Source of the DNA: Thermohalobaculum sp963822985
GTDB taxonomy: Bacteria; Pseudomonadota; Alphaproteobacteria; Rhodobacterales; Rhodobacteraceae
Direction: 5' to 3'
DNA: 64,000 bases
Assembly: GCA_963822985.1 (NCBI GenBank)
Contig: CAWGJU010000006.1
Coordinates: forward strand, 434,001-498,000
The stretch's first letter is position 1. Every line of letters starts with the position of its first letter. The translations under genes and the position numbers were made by a program. The notes under the pieces are model-generated. The model saw only the letters and a list, made by a program, of their open reading frames with translations. It was not told the DNA's origin and did not search any database. This document shows, one piece after another, positions 58,346 through 64,000 of this stretch.

Positions 58346-58751
58346 ACCGGGTGCGGTTCACGCTCGCTTCTCCCAGCGCACGCAGGAGGTCGTCATCGAA
58401 CTTGCGGATCTCGATCGATCTGTCCTGGGCGAGCTCGCTCAGTGCCCGGGCGTTGTTGGCGTTGAACTCGGCAAGGGAATAAGTGTACTCCGCATCTGCC
58501 AACCTTCTGAACAAGCTTGGGTGCTCGTCCGAGAGGTCCCCCCAAAGCGATTTGTTGATTCCGGCGCTCAGGACAGTACCAGGTCTGTGGAAGCCGGGAT
58601 AATAGTAGAGTTCTGAGACTTTGTTCAGCCCGAGAACCATGTCGTTCCAGGGTCCCACCCACTCGCTGGCATCAATCGCGCCGGACTGGAGCGCAGGAAC
58701 GATATCCCCGCCGGGCAGCGACACGACGAGCGCGCCGAGCCGACGCAGCAC
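58346..58751 (-). pseudogene. TRAP transporter substrate-binding protein DctP, internal fragment
   Basis: About 130 residues: GALVVSLPGGDIVPALQSGA, IDASEWVGPWNDMVLGLNKV, LYYYPGFHRPGTVLSAGINK, and ADAEYTYSLAEFNANNARAL. These are the ligand-binding core of DctP/TakP proteins. It has neither signal peptide nor C terminus and is cut at both sides. It may come from the same TRAP system whose large permease lies at 20495, but this cannot be shown. Confidence 0.75.
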
Positions 58752-59107
58752 CGCAGAGCGTCAACGGATTCGCTGCTGCGAGCCAACCGGTGTGCCGCGG
58801 CGCCGCATGATGGTTTTGAGCCCCTTGCTGCCATCGCTTGGGTGTGCGTTACTGAACACCGACGTCCTCGGCATAACCGGCACGAGTTGAGACGGCACCA
58901 AGCTGACGTCGCGGACGCCAGGCGCCCTACTATCTTTTGAGGGGGCTTCTGGGTTTGGGGCTTTGTACAGCTTCCATAGCCCCGCTTATCGTGAAGGATC
59001 ATAGAGGCGATAGAGGCACGAGCGCCATAGATGTTTGGCCTACACAGCCTGCCCCTTTGCAGATAGACCGCCCGAAGCGCACATAATCAAAATTGCGGGA
59101 GGAAAAG
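58752..59107. other. Gap without recognisable gene, upstream of the methanethiol-oxidase gene
   Basis: About 355 bp. No protein motif was found on either strand. The last 60 bp hold a plausible promoter (-10 CATAAT at 59082-59087). The upstream portion is probably debris of the preceding mobile elements. Confidence 0.4.
59082..59087 (+). promoter_or_regulatory. Candidate -10 element (CATAAT) of the SBP56/mtoX operon
   Basis: CATAAT lies 20 bp before the ATG at 59108. The possible -35 TTGCAG at 59057-59062 is weak and 19 bp away. A GGGAGG ribosome-binding site is in between. Confidence 0.3.
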
Positions 59108-60505
59108 ATGAACCTAAGACCAGACCCGACATTCTATCCATCGGCCAAGTTGGCCATGCAAGGACCGGTGGAAACCCTCGCCTTCACACTGATGCTCAGC
59201 CCGGACGGGTCGCAGCCGGACGGCCTCGCGGTCGTGGACGTCGATCCGACCTCCGACACTCATGGGGCGATCCTGCATAGCCTGTTTATGCCCAACAAGG
59301 GCGACGAGTTTCATCACTTCGGCTGGAACGCATGCTCGTCCGCGCTGTCGCCGCTGACCGGTCACGCCTTCCTGGAGCGCCGCTACCTGATCATCCCCGG
59401 CATCCGCTCCTCGCGCATCTACGTGATCGACGTGAAGGAGCCGCTCGAGGCCAAGATCCACAAGATCATCGAGCCCGAAGAGGTGTTGAAGAAAACCGGC
59501 TATTCGCGCCCGCACACCATCCATTGCGGCCCCGAGGGGATCTATGTCAGCACGCTCGGCGGCGGCGGCGCGGACGGCACCGACGGCCCTCCGGGCATCT
59601 TCATCATGGATTGCGAGACCTTCGAGATCCTGGGCCGATACGAGATGGACCGCGGCGCCCAGGACAAGCACTACGACTTCTGGTGGAACCTGCCCCGCGA
59701 CTACATGGTCAGCTCCGAATGGGGCCTGCCGCCGCAATACGAGAACGGCATCGTGCCCGAGGACCTGCTGTCCAACAAGTACGGGCATTCGATCCACTTC
59801 TGGGAGCTGCGCGCGCGCCGCAACATCCAGACGATCGACCTGGGCGAAAACTACCAGATGCCGCTCGAGATCCGCCCCGCGCACGATCCGGCCAAGCAAT
59901 ACGGGTTCTGCGGCGTCGTGATCGACACGACGAATCTGCAAGGCGCGATCTTCACCTGGTGGCGCAACGACGACGGCACGTTCGAGGCGAAAAAGACGGC
60001 CACCATCGACCCGCAGCCCGCCGAGGCCGACGATCTGCCGGACCTGCTCAAGGGCTTCGGCGCGGTGCCGCCTCTGGTCACGGATATCGACCTCAGCCTC
60101 GACGACCGCTTCCTCTACGTTGCCTGCTGGGGCACGGGCGAGATGCATCAGTATGACGTGACCGATCCGATGAACCCGAAACTCGCCGGCAAGGTCGAGA
60201 TCGGCGGCATCGTCAGCAAGACACCGCACCCGAACGGCAAGCCCTTTGGATACGGCCCGCAGATGGTCGAGATCAGCCGCGACGGCAAACGCGTCTACTG
60301 GACCAACTCGCTCTACTCGACCTGGGACAACCAGTTCTACCCGGAAGGCGGGGCGGCGATGGTCATGGCCCATGCCGGCGAGGATGGCGGGCTGACGCTG
60401 GCCGAGGACTTCTGGGTCGACTTCCCCGAAGGCTATCGCGCGCACCAGATCCGTCTGGAGGGCGGCGATTGTTCGACTGACAGCTTCTGCTATCCGTCGG
60501 CCTGA
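59108..60505 (+). CDS. mtoX: Selenium-binding protein 56 family / methanethiol oxidase
   Basis: 465 residues, intact, ATG at 59108 after GGGAGGAAAAG. Seven-bladed beta-propeller family. Conserved putative metal-site segments are visible: DEFHHFGWNACSSALSP, SRPHTIHCGPEGIYVSTLGG, VTDIDLSLDDRFLYVACWG and GYRAHQIRLEGGDCSTDSFC. Bacterial members oxidise methanethiol to formaldehyde, sulphide and peroxide using copper. Strictly, function is assigned by family only. No signal peptide is evident, unlike some characterised periplasmic versions. One base separates it from a membrane-protein gene. Confidence 0.87.
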   Translation: MNLRPDPTFYPSAKLAMQGPVETLAFTLMLSPDGSQPDGLAVVDVDPTSDTHGAILHSLFMPNKGDEFHHFGWNACSSALSPLTGHAFLERRYLIIPGIRSSRIYVIDVKEPLEAKIHKIIEPEEVLKKTGYSRPHTIHCGPEGIYVSTLGGGGADGTDGPPGIFIMDCETFEILGRYEMDRGAQDKHYDFWWNLPRDYMVSSEWGLPPQYENGIVPEDLLSNKYGHSIHFWELRARRNIQTIDLGENYQMPLEIRPAHDPAKQYGFCGVVIDTTNLQGAIFTWWRNDDGTFEAKKTATIDPQPAEADDLPDLLKGFGAVPPLVTDIDLSLDDRFLYVACWGTGEMHQYDVTDPMNPKLAGKVEIGGIVSKTPHPNGKPFGYGPQMVEISRDGKRVYWTNSLYSTWDNQFYPEGGAAMVMAHAGEDGGLTLAEDFWVDFPEGYRAHQIRLEGGDCSTDSFCYPSA

Positions 60506-60506
60506 G

Positions 60507-61175
60507 GTGGAGGCGCCCGTCAGCGCGGCGGCCCTCTGGTGGGCCGTCGCGGCGATCGGGATCTATCACGGCCTGAACCCCGGCATGGGCTGGCCGCTGG
60601 CCGTCTCGTCCGCCCTGATGGAACGGCGCGCAGACGCCCTCCCGTCGGCGCTGTTCGCGCTGGCGGCCGGTCACTTCGCGTCGATGACGATGATCCTGCT
60701 GCCGTTCTCCCTCATGACCGCGCTGGTCCGCTGGGAGAGCGAAATCCGGATCGCCGCCGCGCTGATCGTGATCGCGGCCGGGATGTTCCTGCTGGCGTAC
60801 CGCCGCCATCCCCTCTTCCTGTCGCGGGTGCCGCCGTCCCGGCTGGCGCTCTGGTCGTTCCTTGCGGCTCTCGCCCATGGCGCAGGCCTGATGCTGGTGC
60901 CGATGTATCTTGGGCTCTGCCGGACGGAGGCGCTGGAGCCCGGGCACCAGGCCGCGATCTCCCTCATGGCGAGCAATATCGGCACCGCGCTGCTGGTCGC
61001 CGCCGCGCATACGACAGCGATGATCCTGGCGGGCGGGACGTTGGCCGCGGCGGTCTACTTCTGGCTGGGACTCCGATTCCTGTCTAAGAGCTGGTTCAAC
61101 CTCGACCGGCTCTGGGCGCTGAGCCTGATCCTCGTCGGTGCCATCGGGTTGCTCGGTGCGTTCGGCCCGGCTTGA
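60507..61175 (+). CDS. Polytopic membrane protein coupled to the SBP56/mtoX gene, function unknown
   Basis: 222 residues. The GTG at 60507 lies one base after the SBP56 stop. Six to seven hydrophobic segments. The first contains AAIGIYHGLNPGMGWPLAVS, the third AAGHFASMTMILLPFSLMTA, later ALAHGAGLMLVPMYLGL and TALLVAAAHTTAMILAGG. Histidines in four membrane segments and the HGxNP motif recall HupE/RcnA-like metal permeases, though no family match is clear. Close coupling suggests it serves the SBP56 enzyme, perhaps in metal supply. Intact. Confidence 0.7.
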   Translation: MEAPVSAAALWWAVAAIGIYHGLNPGMGWPLAVSSALMERRADALPSALFALAAGHFASMTMILLPFSLMTALVRWESEIRIAAALIVIAAGMFLLAYRRHPLFLSRVPPSRLALWSFLAALAHGAGLMLVPMYLGLCRTEALEPGHQAAISLMASNIGTALLVAAAHTTAMILAGGTLAAAVYFWLGLRFLSKSWFNLDRLWALSLILVGAIGLLGAFGPA

Positions 61176-61385
61176 GGGACAGGCAGAGTGCGCCCGGAGT
61201 CAGCCGCCACCGAGTATCCCAAAAAACGCGTATTGGCGCCGTTTCTCCCCAAATTTTTCAACTCGCGCATGCCGCCACACGCCCGCCGAGCGCTTCGGCC
61301 CGGCAGGCCTCGACGGCCAGCATCACCTTTAACGAGGCGAGGACTGACGCGACCCCCGTCAACGGCCCGTGCCGGGGCCGCGGCG

Positions 61386-63362
61386 TTAGTTGAGCTTGAT
61401 CATGCCGCCCTTGACGGTCAGCATCCCGCCGCCGTCGATCTCGCCCGAGGCCGCGCCCTTGACGAACACGCTGGTGCCGCCGCTCGCCTCGAGCGAGGTG
61501 CCGGCGCTCAGCGACGCGGAGGTCCCGGCATCGAGGCTGAGCGAGCTGCCGGCCGAGATGCTGAGCGTGCTGCCGGATTTGAGCGTTAGCGAGCCACCAG
61601 CGTCGATCGTTACGTTCCCCGAGACCTTGATCGTCAGCCCGCCCGAGACGGTCAGCGTCATGTCGCCGCCGACCGTCTGGTCGAGCTTGGCCTCGCTCTG
61701 GCGCGTCTCGTTGCCGGTCACCGTCAGGCTGCGCTTGCCGCCGACGCTATGGCTCTCGTCGCCGTCCGAGACGGCCACCGTGCGCTTGCCCTTCGAGACG
61801 GTCAGGCTCTCGTCGCCCTCCGAGATCGTGACGCTGCGCGCGTTCTTCACCGTCACCGTCTCGTCGTGGCCGACGGTCGTGGTGCGGTCGTTCTCGACCG
61901 CGACGGTCATGTCCTTTTGGGCGTGGAGGTAGACCTCCTCCTCGCCCGCCTTGTCCTCGAAGCGGAGCTCGTTCGAGCCTTCCGCGTCCTTCGAGCTGTC
62001 GGATTTCAGCACCGTCTTGGTCTGCTCGGCCGGCAGCGCATAGGGCGGCACCTTCTCGGCGTTGTAGACGACGCCGGTGACGAGCGGGCGGTCCGGGTCT
62101 CCGTCGAGGAAACTGACGATGACCTCCTGGCCGATCCGCGGCAGCACCAGGGCGCCCCAGCCGGCGCCGGCCCAGATTTGCGCGACGCGGAGCCAGCACG
62201 AGCTGTTCTCGTCCGACGCGCCCTCGCGGTCCCAGTGGAACTGCACCTTCACCCGGCCGTGCTTGTCGGTCCAGATCTCCTCGCCAGACGGCCCGGTGAC
62301 CTTGGCGGTCTGCGGCCCGGCCATGCGCGGGCGCGGCGTGCGAACGGCTGGGCGCCACGGGTCGCCCTTGGGCTGCGCGTCGAACGTCGCCTCGTAGCCG
62401 CGCCGCTCGGCCCGGTGCGCGACCGAGCGGACCAGATAGTCGCCGTTCAGCGCCGTCTCGGGATGGCCCGACAGCGTGAAGGTCGCGCCGGCGGCGAGCA
62501 TCCGCCAGGGCGAGGTGCCCTCGACCGCCTCCGCCTCGGCTTCGAGCGCCTCGAGCCGGCGCTTGGCGACATCCTGCCCGGCGTCGCTGTCGTCATAGCG
62601 GCCGGGGTAGAGATACTGCGCCGGCGACGCGTCGCCGATCGAGACCTCCAGCGTCTCGGACGGCGTCTCGAAATTGAAGTCGCGCGCGGCCACCTTGCCG
62701 GCCACGACCGCGGCGCGCGAGACCAACGTCTGGACCCGACGCTCCTGCGTATGGCCGGCGTCCGGCGGCAGCCACAGGAACGGCACGTCGCCGCCCCCCA
62801 GCGTGGCGCAGCCGCTGACGTCGTCGAAGATGACAAGCGTATGGGCGCTGTCGCTGTGCTCGAAATAGTAGCCGAGCCCCTCCTCCTCGAGCAGCCGCGA
62901 GACGAAGGCGAGATCGGTCTCGTCGAACTGCACGCAATATGGCCGGGTCGCTGGCGTGCCCGTCAGCGAGAGGCGGTAGTCGGAGAAGCCGGCGGCGTCG
63001 AAGACCGCGGTGACGATGTCGGTTGTGCTCTTGTCCTGGAAGATGCGGTTGTCGGACGACAGCGCCAGCAGCGACAGCCACGGGCGCAGCGTCAGCCGGC
63101 AGGCCCGCCGCTCGCGGCGGACCGACCAGACCCGCGCGTGGATCTGCCGCACCGCGTCGTCGCCGCCGGTCAGGGTGACCGCGGCCGGGCCGCCCAGGAG
63201 CGAGGCGAGATCGGCGCCGTCGGTCGCGGCCTCGGCCTCGAGCGCGAACTCGAAGGGGCGCGAGACGTGCTCGGCGCCGCTCAGCCCCAGCAGGAACAAT
63301 GCGTCCGTCCCCAGCGCGGTCGAGAGGCTGAGCGAGCTGCCGGACTGCGAGGGCGCCGTCAT
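61386..63362 (-). CDS. vgrG: Type VI secretion tip protein VgrG
   Basis: 658 residues from the ATG at 63362, 4 bp after the clpV stop. The gp27-like part has PFEFALEAEAATDGADLASL and VSRLLEEEGLGYYFEHSD. The gp5/OB region has VTGPSGEEIWTDKHGRVKVQ, FHWDREG and RIGQEVIVSFLDGDPDRPLV. The C-terminal beta-helix is made of valine/serine repeats (SLTLKSGSTLSISAGSSLSL). No extra effector domain follows. Intact. It spikes the T6SS tube together with Hcp. Confidence 0.92.
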   Translation of the reverse strand: MTAPSQSGSSLSLSTALGTDALFLLGLSGAEHVSRPFEFALEAEAATDGADLASLLGGPAAVTLTGGDDAVRQIHARVWSVRRERRACRLTLRPWLSLLALSSDNRIFQDKSTTDIVTAVFDAAGFSDYRLSLTGTPATRPYCVQFDETDLAFVSRLLEEEGLGYYFEHSDSAHTLVIFDDVSGCATLGGGDVPFLWLPPDAGHTQERRVQTLVSRAAVVAGKVAARDFNFETPSETLEVSIGDASPAQYLYPGRYDDSDAGQDVAKRRLEALEAEAEAVEGTSPWRMLAAGATFTLSGHPETALNGDYLVRSVAHRAERRGYEATFDAQPKGDPWRPAVRTPRPRMAGPQTAKVTGPSGEEIWTDKHGRVKVQFHWDREGASDENSSCWLRVAQIWAGAGWGALVLPRIGQEVIVSFLDGDPDRPLVTGVVYNAEKVPPYALPAEQTKTVLKSDSSKDAEGSNELRFEDKAGEEEVYLHAQKDMTVAVENDRTTTVGHDETVTVKNARSVTISEGDESLTVSKGKRTVAVSDGDESHSVGGKRSLTVTGNETRQSEAKLDQTVGGDMTLTVSGGLTIKVSGNVTIDAGGSLTLKSGSTLSISAGSSLSLDAGTSASLSAGTSLEASGGTSVFVKGAASGEIDGGGMLTVKGGMIKLN

Positions 63363-63366
63363 GTGG

Positions 63367-64000
63367 TCAGCGCGCCTCGACCGAGAAGCCGCCACCCGGC
63401 GAGAGCGCGATGTGGAGCGACTCGATCGCGTTTCCCTCGGTGATGCGCGACAGCATCAGCCCCGCGACCTGCGGCGTCAGCGTGTCCGAGATGATCGCCT
63501 CGACATTGCGCGCGCCGCTCTCGGTCTCGGTCGCGCGATCGACCAGCGCGTCCAGCACCGCCCGCTCCCAGGTCAGCGCGACCCGGTGGGTGGCGGCCAG
63601 GCGGTCGCGCAGCGCGTCGAGCTTCATCGCGGCGATCCGCGCGAGCTCGGGGCGGCCGAGCGGCAGGTAGGGCGCAACGGTCAGCCGGCCGAGGAAGGCG
63701 GCGGGGAAGTGACGCCTGAGCTCCGGCCTGATCGCGGCGGCCAGCGCGGCAGGCTCGGTCACGCCGCGGGCGGCCTCGGCCGCCACGATGTCGGCGCCGA
63801 CATTCGAGGTCAGGATCACCACCGTGTTGCGGAAGTCGACCGACACACCCTCGCTGTCCTCCATCATGCCCTTGTCAAACACCTGGTAGAACAGCTCGAT
63901 CACATCGCGATGGGCCTTTTCGATCTCGTCGAGCAGGACGACGGAATAGGGCCGCCGCCGCACCGCCTCGGTCAGCACCCCGCCATGGCCGTAGCCGACA
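63367..64000 (-). CDS. clpV: Type VI secretion AAA+ ATPase ClpV (TssH), C-terminal part, 5' end outside window
   Basis: The frame enters from the window edge with VGYGHGGVLTEAVRRRPYSV. Walker B of the second AAA+ module is VVLLDEIEKAHRDVIELFYQ, then NTVVILTSNVGADIVAAEAA, sensor/arginine-finger regions FLGRLTVAPYLPLGRPE and ETESGARNVEAIISDTL, ending GGGFSVEAR at 63367. ClpV recycles the contracted sheath. vgrG follows after 4 bp, so this is part of a T6SS operon that continues beyond the window. Confidence 0.92.
   Translation of the reverse strand, partial: VGYGHGGVLTEAVRRRPYSVVLLDEIEKAHRDVIELFYQVFDKGMMEDSEGVSVDFRNTVVILTSNVGADIVAAEAARGVTEPAALAAAIRPELRRHFPAAFLGRLTVAPYLPLGRPELARIAAMKLDALRDRLAATHRVALTWERAVLDALVDRATETESGARNVEAIISDTLTPQVAGLMLSRITEGNAIESLHIALSPGGGFSVEAR

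Noticed and set aside
59114..60445. 443-codon open frame antisense to the SBP56/mtoX gene
   Set aside because: High GC with strong third-position bias leaves the antisense frame open. It lacks family motifs, whereas the plus strand is a complete conserved protein.

Overview
The window looks like chromosome or large-replicon DNA from a high-GC alphaproteobacterium. GC is high almost throughout, many genes abut or overlap by 1-8 bp, and the gene content is heavy in ABC, TRAP and tripartite tricarboxylate transporters with small catabolic enzymes. Recognisable families such as YggT, DUF167, Ndk, DinB, a MaoC hydratase and type VI secretion VgrG/ClpV fit this. I cannot name a genus. No rRNA, tRNA or CRISPR array was seen. 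Many genes are interrupted by single-base indels after which the correct protein continues in another frame. Genes broken only in this way are entered as CDS with the breaks noted, because sequencing or assembly error is at least as likely as decay. Genes that have lost parts or are fused to others are entered as pseudogenes.

Layout. 1-11118 (minus strand): an amine/imino-acid oxidation locus. It has a peptide-type binding protein, two complete three-subunit flavin/iron-sulphur dehydrogenase sets in tandem, a third orphan flavin subunit, and a polar amino-acid ABC transporter without its ATPase. 12084-15067 (minus): a tctCAB carboxylate transporter. 15214-22282: a carboxylic-acid catabolic cluster (two SDRs, MmgE/PrpD, two FCD-type GntR regulators, a damaged lactonase, a TRAP permease fused to a dehydrogenase stub, a CMD protein). 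22473-26309: a collapsed liv operon split by an IS21 element whose exact ends, target duplication and frame-restoring excision can be read. 26359-29830: cupin, 3-hydroxyisobutyrate-type dehydrogenase, MFS remnant, pirin and a truncated ring-cleavage dioxygenase. 29830-36772: a mobile-element graveyard with an IS66 remnant, a recombinase-in-trio (RIT)-like element inside the IS66 tnpB, yggT and DUF167, a remnant of a restriction-modification enzyme between two 97-bp direct repeats, an IS110 and IS630/IS3 stubs.

36913-44590: an aminotransferase, a full liv branched-chain amino-acid/amide ABC operon containing a small lower-GC insert, a MaoC hydratase, DinB and ndk. 44839-53666: a dicarboxylate/amino-acid symporter, then a dpp peptide/opine ABC operon (dppD-F-A-B-C, minus strand) divergent from an argE-like deacylase. 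53800-58751: a second graveyard (integrase, IS21, IS701, RTX protein, ISNCY, IS3 and dctP fragments). 59108-61175: an intact methanethiol-oxidase/SBP56 gene with a tightly coupled polytopic membrane protein. 61386-64000 (minus): type VI secretion vgrG and the end of clpV. The general theme is uptake and oxidation of amino acids, opine-like amines and carboxylic acids, with several transport loci reduced to fused remnants by deletion and IS activity.
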